From Nephrocerus scutellatus (Eukaryota; Arthropoda; Insecta; Diptera; Pipunculidae): a stretch of DNA of 64,000 nucleotides. The stretch covers positions 130,912,277 to 130,976,276 of the forward strand of contig OX352761.1 of the NCBI GenBank assembly GCA_947095585.1, written 5' to 3'. The translations under genes were made by a program, and so were the position numbers. Position 1 is the stretch's first letter. Each line of letters opens with the position of its first letter. This document shows, in pieces, positions 1 through 12,500 of the stretch. The notes beneath the pieces were generated by a model. The model saw only the letters and a list, made by a program, of their open reading frames with translations, searched no databases and was not told the origin of the DNA.

Positions 1-135
1 ATGCAAAAGGTACATAGATAGAAAATAATTTCACAAATTCTCAATCGCAATTGTGTTTGAAACGGAAAAGGAAATGTTAGCACGTATAGTAAAATTTCGT
101 TTTGTTTTTTGAATAAATATTCCAGTTTTTTGTGC

Positions 136-139
<4 letters not shown>

Positions 140-187
<48 letters not shown>
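140..187. repeat. (TA)n microsatellite
   Basis: About 24 uninterrupted TA dinucleotides within the presumed CASK 3' UTR or its downstream flank. It is the longest pure simple repeat in the window. Confidence 0.97.
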
Positions 188-189
<2 letters not shown>

Positions 190-238
190 GTTGTGTGTTA
201 GTGTATTCGTTTTTTGTATTCGTATGTTTCTGTTCGGT

Positions 239-346
239 TTAGAAGACTCCTGTTCTGAGATTATATTGCGAGTCCTCCTCCACAAGTTGTTCACATTCAC
301 AATCGCATCCCTCTAAGCAATCAGGACATTCCAATTCACTATCTTG
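239..346 (-). other. CASK: In-frame extension past the CASK stop; start of 3' UTR
   Basis: After the TGA at 349-347 the frame runs 35 codons (CAA at 346 to TTC at 242) to a TAA at 241-239. The peptide reads QDSELECPDCLEGCDCECEQ, LVEEDSQYNLRTGVF: about a third acidic, with five cysteines, unlike random AT-rich sequence. UGA-C readthrough is documented for many neural genes in flies; its use here is inference. If not translated, this is proximal 3' UTR. I saw no AATAAA on the minus strand down to position 1, so the UTR probably continues past the window edge. Confidence 0.45.
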
Positions 347-526
347 TCAGTAGAGCCAGGAAACAGGCACCCATTGTGGTGTTGTGTGCACCCTGTCGAT
401 GGCATTCTCCAGTGTAGCTATTGTCTCGCCGATGTCATTATTAATGATGGTCTGATCGAAGAAATGACCGTACGCTTGCCGCAGCATATCTGACTCTTTG
501 CCCAAACGTTCCAAGCTTCCATCGTA
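347..526 (-). CDS. CASK: CASK terminal coding exon
   Basis: 59 codons plus [62 protein letters not shown]. It ends the GK-like domain with the PQWVPVSW motif diagnostic of this MAGUK group. The acceptor TTTTTGTAG precedes 526. FFDQ carries glutamine where other CASK proteins I recall have leucine. The stop is TGA followed by C, the leakiest terminator context, and the frame remains open beyond it. Confidence 0.97.
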   Translation of the reverse strand, partial: YDGSLERLGKESDMLRQAYGHFFDQTIINNDIGETIATLENAIDRVHTTPQWVPVSWLY

Positions 527-3500
527 CTACAAAAATGAATTTTGTTATTCAGACAAAAATACGATAAGCTTGACAATTAATACTCACGTCAGCAATGTTT
601 TGCAGTGATGGTGCCGCAATGAACACCACATAGGGTGTAAATTCAGCTGTGCGCAAGATTTTCAATGCCTGCGGCTCCACATCGAGTATAGCCATTTTTC
701 CTTCCGTGTGAATTCGCCGAATTGTATCTAATTTGGTTCCATACATTGCGTCATCATGAGTGCCTGCACAATGGAGAAAAAAATAAATAAATATGAAGGC
801 ATATGGTTGCATTTTTGATTTATCGATTATTTCGTTGAACGGAATTATAAATACAAATTAAATATCATGTATTTAAATAGACGATACAACGCATATTAAC
901 ATCGCATTGATAAGAAGGAATTGGTACGCAAGGTACGCAAGATTTTTTGATGTGACAACGTCTCACTATAAGGGTGTGCATGTTCAAAAAGTAAAATGTT
1001 AAGTGAGACACTGTTAATACACTGGTTGCTCACACGGTTAAGTATGACACTGTTAATACACTGTTTGCTCACACTGTTAAGTGAGACTTGTTAAATGTCA
1101 CTATTTTGAGAACTAAGCCATTTCTCAAGCGATATGTATAAAATTTGGTATGTAGGACTAAGATGCGACTATAAAAATTGCTCCTATGGAAATTCTGGGA
1201 TCTGGCCAATTGGATTTAAAGGCGCCCAATACGACTTTGACTGAACGGTCAGAAAGGTAGTTACTAGTCCAATCAAGCAGGGCCTTATCAATTCCATAGT
1301 CATTCATTTTCGACAAATGCCTTGGAAATATCGAGTGCCACAACTTTGCTTTCGCCAAATTTATGAATAGACTGATTCCACTTTTCAGTGAGATAAACCA
1401 TCAGATCATCTGTAGAACGTTGCCAATGAAAACCGTACTGCCGGACGCTCAGGTTTTCACGTGATTCAATGTATTGCATAAGCTTACGATTGATCAGCGT
1501 TTCGATGACCTTAGATAGTACGGGTGTTAGCGCAACGGGTCGGTACGAGAAAAGAGATGACGGTTCGCCTTTTTTAGGAACAGGCTGGAAAAATGCCGTT
1601 TTGCAATTCCTTGGAAAAATTCCAGAAGAATAAGAGAAATGGAAAAGTCTGCGCAGGTAGCAATGCTAGCGTTGAAGAACACCTCTTCAAAACTACTCGT
1701 ATACCAGGGATACCATCAGGACCAGCAGATTTGTGTTTGTTGAGATCATTTAATACTCTAGCTACTTGACGAGTACGAAAGTAGATCAGTCCCATAGAGG
1801 ATTTGTCTCTTGAAAGTATAGGCAGCGATAACGCGCTTTTGCTAGTGGAAATGGAAAAGTCTGCGCAGGTAGCAATGCTACCGTTGAAGAACACCTCTTC
1901 AAAACTACTCGTATACCAGGGATACCATCAGGACCAACAGATTTGTGTTTATTGAGATCATTTAATACTCTAGCTACTTGACGAGTACGAAAGTAGATCA
2001 GTCCCATAGAGGATTTGTCTCTTGAAAGTATAGGCAGCGATAAAGTGCTATTTGCTAGTGTGGATCTAGCTGCGAAATGTGAAGTAAGCAGATTGGCTTT
2101 GTCTATAGAGCTGACTGTTGGAATGTCATTGTGAATGATCTTTGGAATTGAAGACGAGACAGTATTTTTAATTCGTTCCTTTGGGACATGGAAGTATTTC
2201 TTGTCTCAGTTTTTGGTTATAGTCGAAATTGACTTGTCTATGGTAGGCATTGTAATCATTCTTGACTCGTCTAAATTTGGTTCGTTTTTTTCATAGTGGG
2301 ATTTTTTTTATATAACCGAGAGCATACCTCCCGGTTCCTAGTGGTTTCTTTGCAGCTTAATCAAACCAATCATTTTTCTTTGGTGATCGTAGCAGAAATG
2401 GCTTCCGCACGATTGTTGGCATTAAGTGGTCAGTTAATACATTGTTGAGGCCATCCCGATCTTATAGGTTTGACAACGAGAAATTAGGTGGTACTACAAA
2501 ATGATCAGAAGAGCCTAGGAGTAATGATACACTGACGGTGTATCATGAGAGGTGATGGTAGTCAAACGAGTCAAGTCAAACAGTAATCGTACTGTTTAAT
2601 GTTTAATCACATTCGCAACAGGTACCTTAATAGTTTTTCGAATAAAAAATAGAAAAAATAGAAGAAATTATAAACATTTTATTATGAGTGCAAAAAAGGT
2701 CGTCCAATACCAGCTGTCATGCTCGAACACTTTAACGCTTTGAGTGAACTGATAAAGAAAAACCGGGATGTAACATATCGAAAGATTCAGGCCACCTTAT
2801 GGATATGTATGACTTAAATCCAAACCATCTTGCAAGCCAACCTTGCCGACAGAAAGCTTAATAGATGTTAGGATAGAAGGACAGTTGGTTCACTGTTTTG
2901 TCTATCTGGCCAAAATATCCATCTATTAAGGATGTTTATTATTTGCAGGGTAGAGTTGAATAGCCGCTGTTCGGAATAGTTTTGCGTTCCATTGCAATGC
3001 AAGCCAAAAGCAATCAATGGACATTTCTTATTTTTATTGTACAGCTCTCCAATTGTACTGTGTACAAAAACTCTATCACTTTGATATCTTACCCTTGGTT
3101 TTGGGTACGAGCGAGTTCTGAGTAAGCAAATAGAACGCGGTGTAAGAAAAGAATAGTGCAAAATCTTTTGGACACATCGTGATCAATTTCAGTGTCCGTG
3201 CGCTGTATTTCCTGAGAAGCTATATGAAAATGTTTTCCCCATAAAAAACAAACTAAAAGCAAGACTTCGTCTCTTACCATATTCGAGATAATCATTAGCA
3301 GCAATATCGGCCATCATCTCATCGTGTGATATGAAATAATAGCTTCGACCATTTTCTTCATCAGGCCGTGGAGGTCTCGTTGTATCTGCAATTATACAAA
3401 TTGCATTTGTTTTAGAAAAACTCACACCAACTGAACGTTTGAACTTTTGACAAAAAATAACACTCACGTGGTATTGGATAAGCATATTTATCTGGATACT

Positions 3501-6500
3501 TAGCTATAAGTGTGTTTTTGATATGACGGCGACCAACACCGTGTGCGCCTAATAATACTAATGTCTTCCGTTGAAAGTTGGGATCGCCAACTGCAATTAA
3601 ACAACACACAAACAAACAATGAGAAGAGCATTTTACGAAAATACAAAAAAAAAACGACAAATCGCTTACCTGGCACTTTAACAACCTCTTCGTATGTAAC
3701 CAAATCCAAATTATCGAAAACAGCATTATGTTTGGCCAAATACTTGTCTCGGCATTGCTTCTTTTTTCGCCCGAAAATCGAACAATTTACTATTGGAAAG
3801 GAGGGAAGAAACCGACAAGCAAATAAAAATATTTTTCTTGGATAGTATGCTAGTATTGTTGTGTTTTTCCTTTATTAAAATATCAACTTACTGATTTGTT
3901 TATAAGCATAGCAAAAAATAGTTATTATGAAAGCATTATATTACAACAATAACAATCGCTAGTACAATGCAAAAAAATGCAAAAAATAAAACAAAAAGAT
4001 ACAACAAATACCTGCTTTGAATTTTGGTAACGGTTTTATTTTTGAAAAGTGCTTTGATCGATAGCATTGCGAGCAGCCAGTCTTCAGTTTGCGAGGTGCA
4101 TTTTTTTTATTCTTGTCCATGCTGTTAATTTTTTTTTTAATTTTTTGCCGATGATAACATTTGCAAATGGGAATGTAAGAAAATGTTCAACATAACTAAC
4201 CAATTTGAGGTGCCGACGTATTAAGATAAATTAGAATGGTTTTGAAGAATTTCGGTGTTATTTTTGGGAAAAAATAATCTGTTGGTGATACGTCTACAGG
4301 GTGAATCAGTGAAACGTGATTGTTATCTACGGGTAATAAGAGGTTGTTTATATTAGTTGCTGTGGTGATATTTTTCTCGAATGATCGAAATCCGATTAAA
4401 GAAGACGACGAACCCCTTAAGGTTTTGGTGCAAAAAAGACATAGGCAAAGAATTTCACATTTGTGTTGCACGGCTAAAGAGTGAACTTAGTGTTAATCAG
4501 TGCATCCGATCATAGGCTTAAGACCAAACTGATGAGCATTTATCATCTACTCACGACTACTTTGTAGAACATAGGAAGGCATAAGGAAGCAAGCAAGGCA
4601 AATACAAGGAAACTCTTTTTGGTTAAAGCACATATCAGGAATATCAAACTTTCGGTTACCTTATTGAAATAGTCTTTCATGGATTAAAGTTTGTAAAGCG
4701 ATAGAAGACAGCATTGGATTTTAGAAGCACTAAATTCGACTCTTTTGTCTTCTGTCCATTTTGCTCTGCTGTAGGGTTTTTGTTTTATTTCTACCCTAGC
4801 CCATATGGCAGACACTGCGACCTGGGAGATCTATTGTATCTTCGGGAGTCTTTACTCTAGGAGACGTACCACCTCCCTAATGAATGAAAGTACATCCTAG
4901 CAGAATTTCTCAACTCTGCTGTCGAACATATTTCCTAGTGAAAGATGCGTCTCCTTAACCAAAGTAATGCTGGGCATTCACAGATAATGTGCTCAGATGA
5001 CTCTTCATCTTCCAAACAGAACCAACATTCTGTCTCTGAGCCCACACCAATTTTTTGATAATTCCAGTTAAGCTTTTTATCAAGGATGACACCGAGATAT
5101 TTAACCTTACTTGAATAATTTAACGTGATTGATGGTTAGTCCTTCTCTGCTGCACTATTCTAAAACGTGTATTAGTGCTATAGGGTTAAAAACAAACTCG
5201 ATTTAAATAAGCTTATATTCTAGGCAGAGTCGATTCTATAAGCCCCGATAAGGTCAAATGGACCGTAGGCTCGTTCAAACCATTCAAAGCCCCCGGCGGT
5301 GATGGTATCTTTCCAGCGTTTCTACATAAGACAATCAATCTCACCCTGCCGGGTATGATTACTTTATTTAGAGCCAGCTACGACTGGGGTTACATCTCGG
5401 CTACCTGGAGACAGGTAAATGTAATCTTCATACCCAAACCAGGAAATAGGCCTAGTGAGATGCCCAAAACTTTCAGGCCTTTAAGACTAACATCATTTGT
5501 TCTCAAAACTTTGGAGAGATTCATTTACGGTTATATTAGATGCTGGCTAGATTTGTCTATCCCTCTGCACTAAAGTCAGTTTTCATACAGTAAAGGTAAA
5601 CGCACAGAAGGTGTTCTTCACTATCTTGTGGAGAATGTAGAAGTAATTTATCGTTCCAAGGATATAGCTCTGTGTGCATTTCTTGACATTGAAGGCACAT
5701 TCGTTACGACTCAATAACACGAGCAGTTAGTAGCAGATGTATCGAAGATTCGACCAACCAATCCAGATCCATGCATGAAATTCGAATTATTACTTCCTCT
5801 TCTGGACGAGTGTCAGTCTCTGTGACCGCAGATAAGAGATGTCTCCAAGGAGAAGTCCTTTTTCCTCGTCTGTGATCTCTAGTCATCGAACAATCTTCTA
5901 GTTGATCTTCAGAGGTCAGGCTACATCGCCATTGCTTTTGCGGATGACTTGGATATTTTTATTAGTGGTAAACACAGCATGAAATATTGAACCGTGCAAA
6001 CTGGGCTAATAGTGTTCCAGCACTAGACGCTAGAGATCTGATCTGGTCAGATGGATTGAAGATAGAATCTGAAGTTGGAGCTGGCGTCTTTGAACCCAAC
6101 ACCTATGATACCTATGAAAATTTTTCCCACGGTTTTCCAGGCTGAACTCTATGTCTTTGAGATCTGCGCTAGGACAACCTTAGTGAAGGTATTAGGGGCG
6201 TTAATTTATATATCTTTTCAGATAGCCAGGCAGCACCTAAAGCGCTTTCGTCCAACTTAATTGCTGCTACGCTGCACTACAATCTCTTGCCAGACATAAT
6301 AGCGTGAAGGTCATCAAGGAATTGCAACAAATCTGCAGATGAACTATCTAGGGTTGGCTCTGAATTTGCGCTCATAGGACCTGAACCGTACGCTGATTAA
6401 TGATATTGGAAACACAAACTATGTCTGGCCCACTAAGAAAATGTCTCGCTCTGAGACAATCCAAATGATTAACCAGGCCGTATTCCTACAAGGAAAACCT

Positions 6501-9500
6501 TAATCTAGACAAGGATAGCTTTAGAATGGCTTGCGGTATCAACTTAACAAAATTAATCTAGGCTCAGAAACGGAAGTTGAATCTGCTCGGATGATTCTCT
6601 AATTGATTTCTGTGAATGCCCAACATTTCGTTGGTTAAGGAGGCGTGATTTTAATAAAGAAATATTTTCGTCAGCGGAGTTAAGAAACTCTGCTACTAAG
6701 CACGTACTATCCTTCATTAAAGAGGTGGAACGCGTCTTAGATTAATCATACCCAGTAAACACAAAAGATCTTTGAGATCGCAGATCGGACTACAAAAAAA
6801 GTCATCAGTGGAGCGTTGGTCATGAACACCGAAAACTGCTGATGTTTCATAAACTAATGATCAACTGTGACATTTATGATACGCTATCATAAAAATACGC
6901 GCCGTGGTTCAGTGGAATTGTACATGGCTACTGAGGAGGAAGTTCGAATCCCAGTAACACCAAAAGTATTTTTCACGGTGTCCCACCTCTCGCGAATGGG
7001 TGACAAACGCCGTTCGTATCCGGCCTTGAATTGTAGGACCCTTCCATTTGTGTCCAAAAATATACATGCACAACACAATTGGTCGCGAGAAGCTAGGTCT
7101 TGGTCCGCAATGGTCTGTCGCGCCGAATATTATTTATATACAATAAAAAATTAAACCAATCTTAACAAATTGAAAAATTATTATTATCCTTAACATAACA
7201 ACAATAGACACGTCTTTAAAATAAGAAGCCATTAATTGCAAGGTACGGGTATTTCTCATTTTGTCCAATCTTAAGTGTCGCTACTTCTTCTTCGGTCATT
7301 AAAAAATACGATTTAAAATTAATAGCATCCACCCGCACGACAACATCACTTAAAAGTATTTATGGTATGCCATTGGGATTTTCCGACATCTCAATGGGAA
7401 AAGCCATTATGGATGGCAGGCGACATGTGGGCGACCAACGGTTTTTCACGGAAAGTATCACATTAATTGATAAACGAAAAGATTCACATAGCGAAATAAC
7501 TACCGGTAGAATGGAATCGTATGTTGTCCAATTTTCTAGAATGTGCGGATGCATGTATTCGCCTCGCATAAATGCAATCTACAATAAAAAAAAACAATTT
7601 ACAGTACAAAAATAAAAAATTTATATTTTCAGTTGGCCATTCTGCAGCCCAGTAAGGGGCAGCATATTCCGTGGCGGTAAATTATTTTGCACTATACGGC
7701 TATTTTTATTAATTCATTTTCATTTTGGGACCAGAAGTGTATAGGTTTGCCACCGCCATTCCACAACCTCGATAAAAACAAATAAAAAAGCAATTTCCGC
7801 AGATCGTTTTCATAGTTTTAAACTTAGACAAGCTGTCATTTAAAACACATCACAAATAGAAGTAAAGTTCTAAACTTGTTTTGCGCGCCAAAAAAAAAGA
7901 TTGCCAAAAAAATTGAAACGCCATTTTAGGTCGGACATCAATGTGGCTACTTCATTTGGCCGAGTTTCATTTTTAAATAGAAATTTTATTAAATGACAAA
8001 TTCTTAGTCCTTGATCAAATGGTCGTGCAAAACGGCAAACAACAAAAAAGTCGGCTTCTGGCCAATATATATAGAATACAGTAAAAATTGTGTTGCTGAG
8101 ATTCGATTATTTGAATTTAAAAGTCATTGCTTCATAAAAAAAGACTTTAAATAAAAAAATGTTGAATCTGACTACAGACCCAAGACACGCAGCATACAAT
8201 TTCTTATTGGCTTGATTTTTAGCAAAGTCTTGGGCTGTTCCTATTTCGAAACCTATAAATCCTACCAATCAATTCTGGGACGTTTAGGACTTTCGTATGT
8301 TATTATTTTAATGCATTGATATTTTGTACTGAATGATGTTTTCGTATCGCGGATCACTTTTGTGTAATATAAAATTTTCTCGTCGTGATTTAAAATCGAC
8401 AGTTTTTTTTGACTGCAAGGGTGCAAAACTTTAATAGGAGATAGCCATTTGTTACTCTAAATTGGACTTATCGCCACTAACTCAGCTGGAGATTTTGAAG
8501 ATCGAATTAGTAGTGCTGACCAAAAGGAAGAATGCCCACCATCATCTGGATGAACGATAGAGTGAGTACACATAGGCTAACCGTACAGCAAGTAACACAC
8601 TTCGTAGTATACGAGTAGATGAAGGTTTAAGTAGATTGTGGTCCAATATTTTGGCGAGCTTAGCCAAAGTATGAATAAGCTACTAATATCAGTTCCACTA
8701 TCAAGCGCGCCACTAGGGCCATGTGGGCCAGTATACGCCTTTACGGCAGAAATTGGGATCTTAATCCAAAAAAAGTACATTGGATGTACACAAAGATGGT
8801 GAGGCCTATTATCACGTACGCGGCTATCGTTTGGAGGCCGAAAGTTCTTGGACAGACAACGGAAACAGAAGCTCCGGAGAATTCCATGTCTCGGTATCAC
8901 GGGTGCCATGCGTACCTGCCATATGTCAGCATTAGAAGCTGTCGTTAAGCTTTCTCCTCAAATCTTCTATAGAAAGATGGCTGCTAGATGCGCTATTAAG
9001 TTGCTGCTAGAATGCAAGTAGAAACCAGATTATCATGTGGGACACATTGTAATTCTTGACTCAATTCCCGAAAGGGGCATGTTTTGACATCATGGTCAGG
9101 GAGTACTGTTTTGGTAGGTTATTAGAGGAAGAAATATTGGACCGTGCAAACTGGTCTAATGGTATTCTGGCACTGGACGTAAGAGGTCTGTTTGGTTCAC
9201 AGACGGATTGAATCTGGAGTTGGAGCTGACATCTTTGGACCCAACACCAAAGTTTTCCATTTCCATTGTGAACACCATGCCATTGAGATATGGGCTAAGA
9301 TAAACCTTAGTAAAGGCATTAAGGGTGCAATGATATATATCTTTTCAGATAGCCAGGCAGCTCTTAAAGCGCTGTCGTGCAACTTAATGGACTCTTTATC
9401 AGTTAAATGCTGCTACGATGCACTGCATTCTCTTGGCGGACATGACAGGGTGGAACAAGGAATTGCAGGCAACATCTTTGCAGATGAACTAGCTAGGGGT

Positions 9501-12500
9501 GGTCCAGAATCTGTGCTTATAGGACCTGAACCCTATTGATTGATATTTTGGAACACAGAATTCGTCTGGTCTATTGGGAAAATTGTCTCATGGCTAAGAC
9601 AATCCAAACGATTAATAAACTCGTATTCCTTTAATAATAATAATCCCCTAATAACATAATTGCCGTTATCTGTATGGATATAACGCTTTTATGTCGCCTC
9701 ATCCCGCGTAAACCACTCGAAGCCATATTTACAACTTATGATAGTTTGGTGCTGCGATAAGTTAAAGTTTTTTTTTACCCATTAGGCGCTGTAGTCGAGA
9801 TATTTACAAAAATTTGTGTTTATGCTTGAATTTGGTTCATATTCACACCATATGTTCTTGGTGTTCTGGTAAGTTTATGTTTTTTTTCGACCCGTTAGAT
9901 GGCGCTGGAGTCGAGATATTAACAAAAACTTGTGTTTATGGTTGGATTTGGTTCATATTCACACGTATATGTATGTATATTTTTGGACACAAATGGAAGG
10001 GGCCTACAATTTAATGCCCTGATCCGAACGGCGAATTGAGAAGCTTTCCGTGACAAGTTATTACTCCCAGACGTTTGTCAGACATTCACGAGAGGTGGGA
10101 CACCGTGAAAAATACTTGTTGGTGTTACTGGGATTCGAACCACGAACCTTCTGTTCAGCAGCCATGCAGTTATCCACTGAGCCACGGCGTCCACCGTATT
10201 CCTATAAGGAAATTTTTAATCTATACAAGGAAAGCATTAGAAAGCTGGTAAGCTTTCTCACAGTGCACTGCGGCTTGCGGTATCACCTTAAAAAAATTAA
10301 TCTAGGCTCAGGCAAGGAATGTAGGTTCTGCTCAGAAGATGACGTATCATCCGAGCACATTCTCTGTGAATGCCTTAACTTTGGTTAAGGAGGCATACTT
10401 TCATTAAGGAAATATGTTCGTCAGCAGCTTTGAGAAACTCTGCCACTAAGGACATATACTATTCTTCATCATGGAGGCGGTACGTCTCTTGAATTAGTCA
10501 CACTCTATCATAAAATAGATCTTTTTAGGTCGCAGTGTCTGCCATATGGGCCAAGGGACTATACACACATAAAAAAAATATGAATAAACTGCTTGTGCTG
10601 AACGTGTAAGGCATATTAGTGTATATGAAACGGTGCTTAAGGAGTAAAGAAAGTAATTAAAAAAAATATAAAGTCTGTAGGAGCAACAAAGAGCATTAAG
10701 GAACTCGACGACCCACATCACACTTTCTTTGACTACAATTGGTTAAGGAAAAATACTTTATTGGTCGTATAATTCGTCGATGCTGCAAAATAAGGAAAAC
10801 TGGGACGCAGTGCTTCTTCGGAAAAAAAGGAAAATTGTTACCTTGAGGACATCCAACGAAAATAACAACGCAAATTCTCCTAGAGCCGCAATCCAGCACG
10901 CCCTAAACCAATAAATTAATGTGAAAGAGGTCTGTGTTTCCGTGTCCGCTGGAGTCGGAAAGATTTTTTTATGACTGATGTCATGGCGGTAACACAAATA
11001 CGTCACGCGACGTCGACGCTTGAAAGTGCATTATACCATTATAGATTGTCTTCATCAAAAAAATACAAGTATAGAAAACCAAGCAATAAATGAAGTCAAT
11101 GATGAAGAGTACAAGAAACGTATTGAAGAAGAAGTTGGTAAATTGGAACAGCAAAATGGTGCAGATCATTATCAACCAAATATAGAAGTAATATCTCAAG
11201 CAATGAGAGATGAACAAGCTATAGATCGGACCATTATAGCAGGGATTCTCACTTGAGATAAAAATTCGAATACCGACAAAGACTATTACGGAATTACAGA
11301 AATGTAATTAATTTAGCTCTTATCCGACATACCAGGAGTAATTTTCAAGTATTTTCCTGCCACTCGGGAACTTTCTGCGCCCAACCAACTCATAAAACCT
11401 TTCGAACAAATCATATTATTTCACTTTGTATCTTATAGGTGCAGACACGGTAACTGTCTGAAGGACTTTTAAAGGAATTTTCCAGCGCATAGCAGAGAGG
11501 GACAGCAGTACTTACTCATACAAGTAAGCTAGAAATTACAATAAATTTCACATAAGGCGCACTATAATCTGAAGCCAGAAAAGCATGCAATTTATTACGG
11601 TTGCAGCAACGAGTAGTGTATACGAGTATATGTTAATGGACGTTTTTTCCAGTGAATTCCCATTACGTGAAATTGTGAAAACCCTACAATTGGCACATAT
11701 AATACTTATGTAGTTAGTTGAACTGGGGTGAAGCAGGGGGGTAACCTGCATTCGAATGGCGTTTCCCACATGACACTAACATTGTGACCGACAAAGTGGA
11801 TACTCCGTTTTGCGGTTGAAAAATTTTGTTTTAAAAGTTTGCTTCGGTTTCATTCATTTAAATGAAAGTCATCATCGTCCCTCTGTGATTAAAGTAAAAT
11901 TGCTAACTGGAATGAGCGAAACGTCCTTAAGACCACGCATTGTCTGCACTTGTTGTTGGCATAAAGTTCGCATTCGAGTCTATTGCGTCACCATTTGTTT
12001 TATAACTTTGTGGTATGTAATCCATTCGAGCAAACTATGCAGTGGGCTGTGTGAGTACAATTGAAAGCACTTGCACTTCACCTGGCTGAAGGACGAGATA
12101 AATTAAAGCGGATTCTATTATTTCTCGATTCCAAAGTGTTAATTATGCAGGTATGCAGGAAGGCGGCTACTTTAGTTCTCGAAACACACCCGGAAAGTAT
12201 CTCTGAAGTACAAAATATCAAAGCAGAACATTCAAAGTAAATGTGTGAGCTGTATAATGGTTTCGATATATTAGAAAGATTAATAGATGAAATAGGCGTA
12301 GCAATTAACCTACCAAGTGAAACAAATGTTTTAATATGGGGCACCCAAGGCCCAAGTCTCAACCCAAAGCATCCAGCGAGACCACCCATCTCGACACAAC
12401 CCAATCACGTGCGGGATTGAGTGGAATAAAAGCACACAACATTTTTATCAATGCGAGTAAATAGTATTTTATTATGCGGTCATTTTATTTAACTATTAAC

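Noticed and set aside
549..812. Stand-alone 87-residue gene
   Set aside because: It is the CASK GK exon (588-763) read through into flanking introns; the true boundaries are splice sites.
2531..2551. TGATACACTGACGGTGTATCA palindrome as a regulatory operator
   Set aside because: It lies within the Jockey/CR1-like LINE and is partly present at 18743, so it is part of the element.
4012..4120. MDKNKK exon as an internal cassette
   Set aside because: Entry through the AACAG acceptor from the phase 1 SH3 exon would shift the frame; only use as a first exon keeps it.
10131..10184. Functional tRNA gene on the minus strand
   Set aside because: A and B boxes are perfect, but the cloverleaf does not close, and the segment is the head of a SINE with TSDs and a long unrelated body.
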